40,882 nucleotides of DNA from Bryobacterales bacterium F-183. GTDB lineage: Bacteria > Acidobacteriota > Terriglobia > Bryobacterales > Bryobacteraceae. Both the position numbers and the translations under genes were made by a program. The stretch is from positions 1 to 40,882 of the forward strand of contig AP025254.1 of the NCBI GenBank assembly GCA_016865505.2, read 5' to 3'. Below, in pieces: positions 1-8,531 of this stretch (within the stretch, counting starts at the first letter, position 1; each line of letters starts with the position of its first letter). A model generated the notes under the pieces. It made no database searches and had not been told where the DNA came from. It worked only from the letters and a program-made list of their open reading frames with translations.

Positions 1-2
1 TG

Positions 3-53
3 GTTGAGGCCGCCGATGCCCAATTGTGCTTGGCTGTACCGGAAAAGGCGTAG
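3..53 (+). CDS. C-terminal tail of an upstream gene (partial)
   Basis: Frame 3 is open from the left edge to a TAG at 51-53 and would encode about 16 residues ending in LAVPEKA. Its codons look like those of the neighbouring genes (gcc, gat, ccg, gaa, aag). Frame 1 is also open, to a stop at 79-81, but its arginine- and cysteine-rich translation looks less like protein. Nothing can be said about function from so short a piece. The call rests only on codon appearance. Confidence 0.3.
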   Translation, partial: VEAADAQLCLAVPEKA

Positions 54-92
54 CGCTAGATTCATAACCTGTTGCAAATAGTGGGGTTACAG

Positions 93-118
93 AACTTGAA
101 AAGTACCTTTTTCAAGTT
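93..118 (+). other. Perfect 10-bp inverted repeat ahead of the operon
   Basis: AACTTGAAAA (93-102) and its exact complement TTTTCAAGTT (109-118) flank a 6-base loop. The repeat sits between the possible end of the upstream gene and the acyl carrier protein start at 132. The stem is AT-rich and is followed by only a short T run, so it could be a weak terminator of the upstream gene or an operator or leader hairpin for the operon. The sequence alone does not decide between these. Confidence 0.5.
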
Positions 119-131
119 TTGTCAGGGTAAC

Positions 132-398
132 ATGCCCGAGCTATTGCTACATTTGAAGAGAATGAGCCGAAATGAGTTCCGGGCGGCAATGGCGGAATTG
201 ATGGGTAAGGCGCCCGAGGAAATTTCCGACGCGGATACGCGCGATACGGTCGAGAGTTGGTCGTCGCTGGCCGATGTCCAGTTGCTCCACTTGGTTAGCG
301 TGGAAACGGGCATTGCAGCCGAGGAAGAACTACTCGGGTACGAAAGCGTGGGCGCGCTTCTCGACGAACTGGAACGTCGCGGGGCGTTTCAGAGCTAA
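132..398 (+). CDS. Acyl carrier protein
   Basis: Small acidic protein of 88 residues with the four-helix carrier pattern. The phosphopantetheine site lies at ESWSSLADVQLL, where Ser45 takes the place of the serine in the usual DSL motif. It would carry an acyl group as a thioester on 4'-phosphopantetheine. The FkbH-type protein three genes downstream suggests the cargo is a glyceryl or similar three-carbon unit rather than a fatty acid; this is inferred from known FkbH-ACP pairs. ATG 132 has AGGG four bases upstream. The in-frame ATG at 162 is an alternative start, and the TTG at 72 would add an unusual N-terminus and read through the inverted repeat. Confidence 0.78.
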   Translation: MPELLLHLKRMSRNEFRAAMAELMGKAPEEISDADTRDTVESWSSLADVQLLHLVSVETGIAAEEELLGYESVGALLDELERRGAFQS

Positions 399-405
399 CA
401 CAATC

Positions 406-1458
406 ATGCGTGGCGCGAAGTTAATGGTCCTGCGAGCTCTGCGGGCCGCGGGGCTGTCCCGCGCCGTAGCGGCTAGCCCATGGCGTCGCCGACGTTTGTC
501 CATCCTTTGCTACCACGGCATCTCGCTCCAAGACGAACATGAATGGAATCCGGGTCTTTTCCTGGCTCCTAACGTGTTCCGGCGTCGGATGGAGTATTTG
601 CATAGAGGCGGTTATGCCGTACTGCCACTGGCGGATGCGCTCCGCCGATTGGGCGACGGTACATTGCCTCCCAAAGCCGTAGCGATCACGTTTGACGATG
701 GCTTCCACGACTTTCGAGTACAGGCTTTCCCGATTCTCAAGGCACATAGCTTTCCCGCAACGGTTTATCAGACCACATACTATTCCGACTACAATCGCCC
801 GGTTTTTCGTTTGATTTGCGGCTTGATGCTACATCGCGGCCGGGGTCGCGCATACCCCGGAAAGGGTTGGAATGGCGACCCCTTGGATTTGTGCGCACCG
901 GGTAGCGTGGATATCGAACTCGCAAAGCTGGATCGTTTTGCGAGGGACAACAATCTATCCGGGCGCGACAAGGATGCGTTGGCGGAACAGCTCGCCGGAT
1001 GTCTAGGCCAGGATTGGAATGCGATTTTAGAGAGCCGCGTGATGCGTTTGCTGGAACCGTCCTCCATTCGGGAATTAGCAGAGCAGGGAATCGACTTTCA
1101 GCTCCATACACACCGGCATCTCACACCGCGTGCGGAGCAGGCATTTCGCAAAGAGCTGGACGACAACCAAGCAAGACTGAATGAATACTTGGGGATTCGA
1201 CCATCTCATTTTTGCTATCCCAGCGGCGTACATCACCGGGACTATCCGGACTGGTTGCGCCGATGGGGTGCTGAATCTGCCGTAACCTGCCATTTTGGTC
1301 TGGCACGGCAAGATCACGACCGTATGCTACTGCCGCGCTTCCTGGACATGAACTTCACCACCGACGAGGAGTTCGACGCCTGGCTGACTGGCGTGGTGGA
1401 GTTCCTGCCGCGACGTACCTACCAAGCCATCGAGCCTGACGCGGAGCCGTCCGCATGA
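406..1458 (+). CDS. Polysaccharide deacetylase (CE4/NodB-type)
   Basis: About 350 residues. The NodB-fold signature TFDDG is at residues 95-99, and the second metal-binding motif H-T-x-x-H is at 234-238 (HTHRH). The N-terminal SILCYHGI is typical of the wider family. Enzymes of this type remove N- or O-acetyl groups from polysaccharides using a metal bound by Asp and two His, all visible here. I see no clear signal peptide, so a cytoplasmic or lipid-linked substrate is possible. ATG 406 lies seven bases after the carrier protein stop; ATG 424 is a possible alternative. The gene overlaps the next by ATGA, which suggests translational coupling. Confidence 0.85.
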   Translation: MRGAKLMVLRALRAAGLSRAVAASPWRRRRLSILCYHGISLQDEHEWNPGLFLAPNVFRRRMEYLHRGGYAVLPLADALRRLGDGTLPPKAVAITFDDGFHDFRVQAFPILKAHSFPATVYQTTYYSDYNRPVFRLICGLMLHRGRGRAYPGKGWNGDPLDLCAPGSVDIELAKLDRFARDNNLSGRDKDALAEQLAGCLGQDWNAILESRVMRLLEPSSIRELAEQGIDFQLHTHRHLTPRAEQAFRKELDDNQARLNEYLGIRPSHFCYPSGVHHRDYPDWLRRWGAESAVTCHFGLARQDHDRMLLPRFLDMNFTTDEEFDAWLTGVVEFLPRRTYQAIEPDAEPSA

Positions 1459-2297
1459 CAATGTGGAAGCAGTTGGACCAAGCTCTCCGTGAGGTGGCTG
1501 CCAACGGTGGTACTGTGCCAGCGCTGGAAGCCCTGCAGAATCCGGCAGCGTGGATGGATCGCTTGAAGGCTGCTCGTCCTGCCGATGCCGCCGGACAGGA
1601 CTTCGAGCGGTCTTTATTGGCGCGTGCCGCCATTGCCTCCATACCGCAGATCGCTGCGCTTAATCTTCCGGAAGGTGTTCAGCAAAAGCTATATCAGGCC
1701 TGGTTATCGTTTTCAAAGCCTGACCCTGCTTTCGCACTCGAACATCCCTGGTTTGTGCATTGGGCAGCAGTCGCCACGCTTCGCCGATTTCCGGCGGGAC
1801 AACTCGATTATGTTGTTGATGGATTTCCGCGATCCTGGATCACACGAGCACCACTGCAAGACTGGCCGGGTTTAGCATCCGCACTGATGCGCCTTGGGGG
1901 ATTCCGCCCCTGCTACTTCACGCATGTCGGACTGCGCCGCCCGAGCAAGTACTCTCTGAATGAGAAGGAAGCCAACCGATCCTATTGGTTGGTGGCGCAG
2001 GCGCTGAAAAATAACCCGGAGGTACGTGGACTGGTGACTGCTTCCTGGTTCCACGCGACGGAAACGTTCCGGGTCAGTCCGCATTTAGCTTGGTTCAACG
2101 AAACCCCTCGCGCAGGGGGCGCATTCTTCACTACTTGCGGACCTGCCGATCTGGACAGTGGAGTTTTCGAACGCAGTCCCGAACGCAAAAAACTGTATGA
2201 GGAAGGGAAATTCACTCCTTTGACAGGTGTTATGATCTGGCCCCGTCGCGACTTGATCGCCTGGGCCGACCGTACACCAGAGGCCGCATCGTCATGA
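1455..2297 (+). CDS. Conserved-looking protein of unknown function
   Basis: 280 residues, soluble, with no signal peptide or membrane segment. I cannot assign a known catalytic motif. The best-structured part is the C-terminal half (about 170-270), with VRGLVTASWFHATE, an aromatic and proline-rich stretch, then RKKLYEEGKF and MIWPRRDLIAWA. This looks like a conserved fold, possibly an acyl- or glyceryl-transferring enzyme. It sits between ATGA overlaps with the deacetylase and the FkbH-type gene, so it is almost certainly co-translated with them. A role in using the FkbH/ACP product is a guess from position only. Confidence 0.6.
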   Translation: MTMWKQLDQALREVAANGGTVPALEALQNPAAWMDRLKAARPADAAGQDFERSLLARAAIASIPQIAALNLPEGVQQKLYQAWLSFSKPDPAFALEHPWFVHWAAVATLRRFPAGQLDYVVDGFPRSWITRAPLQDWPGLASALMRLGGFRPCYFTHVGLRRPSKYSLNEKEANRSYWLVAQALKNNPEVRGLVTASWFHATETFRVSPHLAWFNETPRAGGAFFTTCGPADLDSGVFERSPERKKLYEEGKFTPLTGVMIWPRRDLIAWADRTPEAASS

Positions 2298-4138
2298 CCA
2301 ACGCCGATCGCGTCGCAAAGATTCGCGCGCACACCACCGCGGGAGAGTGGGAAACAGCAGCTGCGGAACTCCGGCTGCTGCTTTCGCCTGGTCTGCCATA
2401 TCTCGAAATGGCGCGTGTACAGCGGCTGGTGGATCAGACGGCGGCGAAAGTACCCGGCCGGTTGCGTCGCGTCAAGATCGCGATTCTTTCCTCCAGTACG
2501 ACAGCGTTATGGACCCCTTTGCTGCGAAGCCTCTGCTGGCGGGATCACATCGCAGCAGAATTCTATGAGGGCCTCTTTGGCGCGTACCAACAGGAAGTGC
2601 TGGATCCGGCCAGCGGACTTCATGCTTTTGCTCCCGACATCATCGTTCTGGCGGTGAACTGGCGTGACCTCGCTTTGCCGCAGTTCAACGGGAATGCAGA
2701 AGTTGCAGCTGCTCCTTGGATCGAGCTATGGGAGAGGATCGCGGCTCGTCTACCGGCGCATTTGATCATGACGGCGTTTGATCGACCCTCGCAGGAGCCA
2801 GGCGGTACGCTGGCATGGTCTCAACTGGGCGGGCGCGACCGTGTGATTCAAGCAGTGAACGAACTGCTGCTCAACGCCTGCAAGGGCCGTGCTGTTTCTT
2901 TGGTCGATACGCAACGTCTAGCGATGGAAACCGGATGGTCGCGGTGGGCGGATGTCCCGCTCTGGCACAAGGCTAAGCAGCACCCGGGCCTGGATGCTTT
3001 GCCAGCCTTTAGCGAAGCGGTGGTGGCACAGGTCCGCGCTGTACTCGGGTTGACCCGGAAAGTGGTCGTCTGCGACCTCGACAATACTCTCTGGGGTGGA
3101 ATCATTGGCGAGGATGGGCTCGACAGTATCCGCATTGGTCCAGGGACGGCCGAAGGGGAAGCGCATCAGGCGCTGCAGCAGTACCTGAAGGACCTCACCA
3201 CACGCGGCATTCTGCTTGCCGTCAACTCCAAGAACAATCTGGAAGACGCTTTGGCCCCGTTTGAGAAGCACCCGGGTATGGTCCTTCGTCGCGAAGACTT
3301 TGCATCATTTCAGGCCAACTGGACGGACAAGGCCAGTAACCTGAAGGCGATCGCCCAAGAGCTTTCGTTGGGCAGTGACAGCTTTGTGTTCCTCGACGAT
3401 AACCCCATTGAACGGGAATGGGTCCGGTCTTGCATGCCGGAGGTAGCTGTACCCGATCCCGGTTCGAACGTTTATGGCTTTATCCCGGCACTGGAACGTG
3501 GAAGGTATTGCGAAGCGATCACCCTTTCGGCGGAAGATCGCCAACGGGCCAATCAGTACCGGCAGGAAGCGCAGCGTAAGGAACGCGAGCGATCTGCAGG
3601 TTCAGTGGAAGAGTTTTTGGCCAGCCTCGGCATGCAGGCGCGTGCGGAACGGGCCACGCCGGCCAGCCTCGACCGTTTGACCCAGCTTTGCAATAAAACG
3701 AATCAGTTCAACCTCACCACGCGCCGCTACACCAAAGCCAACATGGAAGAAATGGCGGCGAACGGCTGGGTGTGCGGCTTCTCTCTGCGCGACAGCTTTG
3801 GCGATTATGGCGTCATTGGCTGTCTAGTGGCGCTGCCCGTGGCTGGTGAGCCCACGTGCTGGGACATCGATACCTGGCTGATGAGTTGCCGGGTTCTGGG
3901 TCGCCAAATGGAACAGTACATGTTCGACGAACTGGTTCTTGCTGCTACTTCGGCTGGGGTCCAGGAGCTGCGCGGCCGATATATACCAACAGCAAAGAAC
4001 GGGCTGGTCAGGGAACATTACGCCAAGCTGGGATTTGAAACATTAGCTACAGAAGAAGGCGGGGCGGCACAGTATCGCTTCTTAGTGCCTCCACAATGGG
4101 CGCGACGGGCCGTATTCGTCAACCAGGGACAACAATAA
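2294..4138 (+). CDS. fkbH: FkbH-type HAD-IIIC protein (glyceryl-ACP forming)
   Basis: 614 residues in the three-part layout of long FkbH proteins. An SGNH-like N-terminal region (about 60-240) is followed by a HAD-IIIC core with CDLDNTLWGG at 259-268 (nucleophile D260, acid D262). Later HAD elements include VFLDDNPIEREW. A GNAT-like C-terminal part begins near 470 and contains DSFGDYGVIG. Characterised FkbH enzymes dephosphorylate 1,3-bisphosphoglycerate and place the glyceryl unit on an acyl carrier protein, and such a carrier is encoded at 132-398. In this operon the activated three-carbon unit probably decorates the glycan, which is inference. The gene overlaps its predecessor by ATGA. Confidence 0.88.
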   Translation: MTNADRVAKIRAHTTAGEWETAAAELRLLLSPGLPYLEMARVQRLVDQTAAKVPGRLRRVKIAILSSSTTALWTPLLRSLCWRDHIAAEFYEGLFGAYQQEVLDPASGLHAFAPDIIVLAVNWRDLALPQFNGNAEVAAAPWIELWERIAARLPAHLIMTAFDRPSQEPGGTLAWSQLGGRDRVIQAVNELLLNACKGRAVSLVDTQRLAMETGWSRWADVPLWHKAKQHPGLDALPAFSEAVVAQVRAVLGLTRKVVVCDLDNTLWGGIIGEDGLDSIRIGPGTAEGEAHQALQQYLKDLTTRGILLAVNSKNNLEDALAPFEKHPGMVLRREDFASFQANWTDKASNLKAIAQELSLGSDSFVFLDDNPIEREWVRSCMPEVAVPDPGSNVYGFIPALERGRYCEAITLSAEDRQRANQYRQEAQRKERERSAGSVEEFLASLGMQARAERATPASLDRLTQLCNKTNQFNLTTRRYTKANMEEMAANGWVCGFSLRDSFGDYGVIGCLVALPVAGEPTCWDIDTWLMSCRVLGRQMEQYMFDELVLAATSAGVQELRGRYIPTAKNGLVREHYAKLGFETLATEEGGAAQYRFLVPPQWARRAVFVNQGQQ

Positions 4139-4141
4139 GCT

Positions 4142-6028
4142 GTGTGCGGAATTAGCGGCTTTATCGGGGAATCCACAGACCGGGGAAGGGAACTGGTCGC
4201 GGCCATGAACCACGCTCAAGCGCGGCGTGGACCCGATGGTGAAGGTCTGCATGCCTGGTCTCATGGCTGGGGCAGTGTCGCGTTTGGCCACCGTCGTTTA
4301 GCGATTTACGATCTGTCGGCAGCCGGTGCACAACCGATGCTTTCGGCAGACGGACGCGTGGGTGTTGTCTTCAACGGTGCCGTCTATAACTTTCGAGAGC
4401 TCCGCGACGACCTGGAGCGCGCCGGCCATCGCTTCCGCTCGCAGACGGATACAGAAGTTCTAATCGAGGGTTACCGGGCCTGGGGAATCGAAAAGCTGGT
4501 CGAGCGTTCGCGCGGGATGTTTGCTTTCGCGCTCTGGGACGAAGACCGCGGTACGGCATGGCTCGTCAGGGATCGCCTGGGCGTTAAGCCCATGTTCTAC
4601 GCCCTGCAAAACGGAAAGACGCTCGCCTTTGGCTCAACCGCTATGGCGATGCGAGCGGCGAATCAGGCTGGGACAATTGACCCGGCAGCTGTCGCGGAGT
4701 TTCTGGAATATTCCTTTGTCAGCGACGCACGCTGCATCTACCAGGGCGTACACAAACTGGCGGCAGGCTCTATCCTCGAGTGGAAGCCAGACAGCGGTCA
4801 AGCGCCTCGCGTATGGCGTTATTGGACAGTTCCCGAACCCACAGCCGACAGCTCGAAGATCGACTTTGAAGAAGCTGTCGCCACCACAGAAAAACTTCTG
4901 CTGGAATCCGTAAAGCTACGCCTCGATGCAGACGTACCGGTCGGCTGCCTGCTGAGTGGCGGCGTCGATTCGGCATTAGTTTGCTGGGCCGTCGCACAGT
5001 TTAACCCCAAGCTCACTGCCTTTACGGTGGCCACCAAGGGCCATGCGGCAGACGAAGCGGGAGCAGCCGCGGAAACGGCATCCTGGCTGGGAATTCCGCA
5101 TCAAGTGATGGAGCTCGCACCAGCCGGAAGCAGTCTACTCGATAGCTTGACGCAAGCCTACGGCGAGCCGTTTGGGTGCTCGTCCGCACTGGGGATGATC
5201 GAAATCTCCCGCGTCATCAAACCCCACGCGACAGTACTGCTCACGGGTGACGGCGGAGACGATATCTTTCTGGGCTATCGTACTCACGAGGTATTTGCGC
5301 AGGCATCTTCCATGGCTCGCCGGATTCCTGGTCATGTGCTTGCAGCCGCCAGCGCTGGCGCAGCCCTCGTCCCGGGAGCGAAAGGCAGGCGCCTGCGGAA
5401 TTTACTGGCCTATCTGCGGGAAGGCGTCGGTGCGGTCTATCGTGCATTTGATGGGCTACCGCTGTACCGTGAACTTGGCATCCTAGGACCCCGGCTTGAC
5501 GGTGTCGGCCTACGGCATCGCGAAATCCCGGCATCACGGGAATCCGCCCAAAACCTGCTGCGGGACTTCCTCCGCTGGGAACAGGACAACCGCTTTGTCT
5601 CCGAGTTTCTAACCAAGGTCGACGGCGGCGCCATGTACCACGCCCTTGAGGCAAGATCGCCATTCTTAGACCAGCACATGTGGGAATTTGCCGGCAAGCT
5701 TCCCTATGAGCTTCGCCTACATAATGGCGAACTGAAAGCCATTCTGCGCGAACTGTCACGGCGGCGTGTACATCCCACCGTTGCCAGCCGCCGCAAGCAA
5801 GGCTTTACCATCCCTGTCGAAGATTGGCTGTTGCGTCAGTGGCGACCGCAAGTAGAAGAACTGCTCTCGGCACCCATCCTCGAACGCGAAGGCTGGCTGC
5901 GTCCGGGCGGCTTTCGAAAAATGCTTGCCGAAGGAGACCGCCGTGGACGCGCACCCGTACAGTTGTGGACTCTTCTGACGCTGGAACGCTGGATGCGGAG
6001 CACGGCGACGACGGCGGCCATATCGTGA
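4142..6028 (+). CDS. asnB: Asparagine synthase-like glutamine amidotransferase
   Basis: 628 residues. The GTG start places Cys2 (MCGISGF) as the N-terminal nucleophile of a class II glutaminase domain covering about 2-200. The synthetase domain carries the ATP pyrophosphatase loop SGGVDS at 272-277, followed by TGDGGDDIFLGY and KVDGGAMYHALEARSPFLD. Both active sites appear complete. The family forms an amide from a carboxylate via an acyl-AMP intermediate. In polysaccharide and XrtA/PEP-CTERM-type clusters such proteins probably amidate sugar acids rather than make asparagine. The start is three bases after the FkbH stop. Confidence 0.9.
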   Translation: MCGISGFIGESTDRGRELVAAMNHAQARRGPDGEGLHAWSHGWGSVAFGHRRLAIYDLSAAGAQPMLSADGRVGVVFNGAVYNFRELRDDLERAGHRFRSQTDTEVLIEGYRAWGIEKLVERSRGMFAFALWDEDRGTAWLVRDRLGVKPMFYALQNGKTLAFGSTAMAMRAANQAGTIDPAAVAEFLEYSFVSDARCIYQGVHKLAAGSILEWKPDSGQAPRVWRYWTVPEPTADSSKIDFEEAVATTEKLLLESVKLRLDADVPVGCLLSGGVDSALVCWAVAQFNPKLTAFTVATKGHAADEAGAAAETASWLGIPHQVMELAPAGSSLLDSLTQAYGEPFGCSSALGMIEISRVIKPHATVLLTGDGGDDIFLGYRTHEVFAQASSMARRIPGHVLAAASAGAALVPGAKGRRLRNLLAYLREGVGAVYRAFDGLPLYRELGILGPRLDGVGLRHREIPASRESAQNLLRDFLRWEQDNRFVSEFLTKVDGGAMYHALEARSPFLDQHMWEFAGKLPYELRLHNGELKAILRELSRRRVHPTVASRRKQGFTIPVEDWLLRQWRPQVEELLSAPILEREGWLRPGGFRKMLAEGDRRGRAPVQLWTLLTLERWMRSTATTAAIS

Positions 6029-7017
6029 TCAAGTTCGGTATCTGTACAGAAGCTGAGTTTCAAACAGCCCGAAGCCGTGGGGAACTCGAAAAGCGCCACA
6101 TCTCCTGCCGTCTGCTTCGGCTCAACATGCCAGCCTCACCGGACGAGGTCAAGCGGTTTGAAGAGATCAGCCAACTACTTCTGCTGCCCGGCAAGATCTT
6201 TCGAACCACCTACCGCGGCCGCTTCGCTCAAGTGGACCCCGTGCTCGATCAAGTGCTGGGCCGTTTGTTTGCACCCTCCACACCGCTGCTCGTGTACGAC
6301 TGGGGAGCCTCCAACTGCCTGACCTCGGCTGAGTGGGCGCGTACCTTGTTTGCCCGTTTCTCAAACGCACAACTGGTGGCGTCCGATATTTGCCTCGATC
6401 TTGTTGAAGCCACACGCGGGAAGCCCGGCGAGTCGTGGATCTACGAATCTGGCTCGGGCGTACTGTTGCAGTACCTGCGAGGTCCCTTTGTCGTGCCGTA
6501 CCTTTGGCAGGACTCTCCCGTCTTCCTGGTCAATCGATTCTGGCGCTGGTATGGCCGGCGAGCGGGCTTTTCTTGGAACAACATCCCACCTGCTTTTCTG
6601 AGTGGCTCTGTCGAAAATACCGCTGTAAATGGCTGGAATCTGACTCGAATTCCCTTGGCCCATCCGGAAGCTCGCGAACTGGCGCTTGCGGACACCCGTT
6701 TCCGAATGGAACGCCACTCGATCTTCGATCCTGCAGCGCGGCCTGGTCATGCGGTACGCACCATGAATATCCTCAACCGTCAGTACTTCGACGCAGCTCA
6801 GTTGGAACAGAGCATTGCCGCAGTTTGGCGGAGCCTCATCCCCGGCGGTTTATGGATTGTCGGACGTACTACCGGCACCACCGACCAAGGTGAGCAGAAG
6901 GTAAACCAGGTCAGCTTTCTGCGCAAAGCCGCCGAAACGTTTGAATTGGTTGAGCGGATCGGCCCCGGTTCAGAAATCGAGGACCTTGGGTTGAGCTTCC
7001 GCGCCCCCAAAGAATGA
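6025..7017 (+). CDS. Putative SAM-dependent methyltransferase
   Basis: 330 residues starting at GTG 6025, which overlaps the upstream stop as GTGA; an earlier in-frame ATG would lie deep inside asnB. The centre resembles a class I methyltransferase fold with altered motifs. VYDWGASNCLTSAEWA stands for motif I, LVASDI for the acidic end of strand 2, and VRTMNILNRQYF with IPGGLWIVGR for the later strands. The N-terminal ~90 residues are helical and resemble CheR-like leader helices. The substrate is unknown; a sugar of the exported glycan is the natural guess. Motif I lacks the usual G-x-G pattern, so activity is less certain than the fold. Confidence 0.6.
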   Translation: MIKFGICTEAEFQTARSRGELEKRHISCRLLRLNMPASPDEVKRFEEISQLLLLPGKIFRTTYRGRFAQVDPVLDQVLGRLFAPSTPLLVYDWGASNCLTSAEWARTLFARFSNAQLVASDICLDLVEATRGKPGESWIYESGSGVLLQYLRGPFVVPYLWQDSPVFLVNRFWRWYGRRAGFSWNNIPPAFLSGSVENTAVNGWNLTRIPLAHPEARELALADTRFRMERHSIFDPAARPGHAVRTMNILNRQYFDAAQLEQSIAAVWRSLIPGGLWIVGRTTGTTDQGEQKVNQVSFLRKAAETFELVERIGPGSEIEDLGLSFRAPKE

Positions 7018-8531
7018 ACCGGCGCTATCTCATCAACATTGCCTGGAGCTGGGGCGGCGTACTCACAACGCTGATTTCCGCCGCTATCATCCCGCGCTTT
7101 GTCGTCGGGCACATTGGCCTGGAACCATATGCGTTATGGGCCTTGGCGTTGTCGCTTGTTGAGTATTTCTGGATGATCGATCTGGGCTTTCGGCCTGCCA
7201 CCGTGAAGCTCACGGCGGAATACCAGGTACGGGACCGGGCACGGGTGAACGAAGTCATCAACTCCGGCTTGTTGTACGGCTTGGTAGCGGGCGCAATCGT
7301 CACTTCACTGGCCTGGCTGTTTACCGAGCAGATCGCCAGTTGGTACAAGGTCCGCGCAGATCTATTGCCGGCATTTCATCTGCTCATTCGGATCGTTGGG
7401 GTGAGCTGGGGTGCCGGGTTATTCTTCAACATCCTGAGCGCAGGCATTGAAGGCTTCCAGCGATTCGACATCACTGGCCGTATCTGGATTGGGTCCACCG
7501 CTGGCCGTGCGATTGTCACCTTGATCGTTCTGTGGCTCGGTTATGGACTGGCGGCGATGGGTTGGGTGATGCTGGCGACGCAAACCACCGCATACATCGC
7601 GACATACATCGCCTGGCAGAGGCTGTTTCCGGAGTTCCGATTCTCATGGGCTTCCGTAACGGGCCGGATGCTGCGCCAGCAGTTCGCCTACGGCTGGCGC
7701 GTCATGCCAAGCATTGTCTCGTCCCGAGCTGTGGGCTCGGTTTTGCCCACGCAAATCGGAACCATCCTGTCTGTCAAGGCGGTTTCTTACTACAGCCTTT
7801 CCATGAAGCTGATCGAGTACGCCGCGGATGCCGTCGGGCGCGTTGGTCTGGTCTCGGGTCCGCAAGCGACGCAGTTGATGGCAGAGGGCAAGCAACGGGA
7901 GTTGGTGGAACTGGGGGAGAACGGAAACCGGTACAGCCTTACGGTATGGCTGCTGCCTGCCTCGTTCCTTCTGGTTTACGGCTGGGAATTTTACCGTTGG
8001 TGGATGGGCGTAGAAGTCGCTGACGTCTGCGCTCGCCTGCTGCCTCCCTTGCTGCTGGCGCATACGGCATCGATCAGCCAGTTCATCTCCAACGCGATTT
8101 TGATGGGGCTTGACCGGTTCAGCCGTTACTCCTGGTCGTTGCTGATTGAAGCAGCCATTACGCTAGCGGGTATGACGGTGATTCTGCCGCGTTGGGGGCT
8201 CGAAGGCGGCATGTGGTGGATCGCCGCGATGATGACGGCCAACCGCTGCCTGCACCTGCTGTACCTCACTCAGCGTGAACTGAACCTGAATGTCTGGCAG
8301 TACGTGGGGGCCATTTATCCCGCCCCGTTTGCCGTTGGTCTCGCGACAGTAGCCGCCAGTTGGACGCTCAAGCAGTTGGTGTTTCCCGCCGGTAGCCTGA
8401 TGTGGCTGATTGTGGCGGGAATCATCCACGTTGCGATTTATGCTGTCTTAGCTGTCGCCTTCTGCTTACGGCCAGAACACCGCCAGCGGTTGTGGGCAGC
8501 ACGTTACACTTTAAAAGGATTTCCACGATGA
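7014..8531 (+). CDS. Wzx-like polysaccharide flippase
   Basis: 505 residues with hydrophobic segments from the N-terminus to the end, in the 12-14 helix pattern of MATE/MOP-superfamily exporters. The N-terminal region (INIAWSWGGVLTTLISAAIIPRFV, then YALWALALSLVEYFWMIDLGF) matches the start of O-antigen/teichoic acid flippases. It would turn the lipid-linked repeat unit across the inner membrane before polymerisation by the next gene. It overlaps both neighbours by ATGA. Confidence 0.85.
   Translation: MNRRYLINIAWSWGGVLTTLISAAIIPRFVVGHIGLEPYALWALALSLVEYFWMIDLGFRPATVKLTAEYQVRDRARVNEVINSGLLYGLVAGAIVTSLAWLFTEQIASWYKVRADLLPAFHLLIRIVGVSWGAGLFFNILSAGIEGFQRFDITGRIWIGSTAGRAIVTLIVLWLGYGLAAMGWVMLATQTTAYIATYIAWQRLFPEFRFSWASVTGRMLRQQFAYGWRVMPSIVSSRAVGSVLPTQIGTILSVKAVSYYSLSMKLIEYAADAVGRVGLVSGPQATQLMAEGKQRELVELGENGNRYSLTVWLLPASFLLVYGWEFYRWWMGVEVADVCARLLPPLLLAHTASISQFISNAILMGLDRFSRYSWSLLIEAAITLAGMTVILPRWGLEGGMWWIAAMMTANRCLHLLYLTQRELNLNVWQYVGAIYPAPFAVGLATVAASWTLKQLVFPAGSLMWLIVAGIIHVAIYAVLAVAFCLRPEHRQRLWAARYTLKGFPR

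Noticed and set aside
5241-5759. 172-codon antisense frame inside the asparagine synthase-like gene
   Set aside because: It lies opposite conserved synthetase motifs and its arginine- and proline-rich translation looks like noise.
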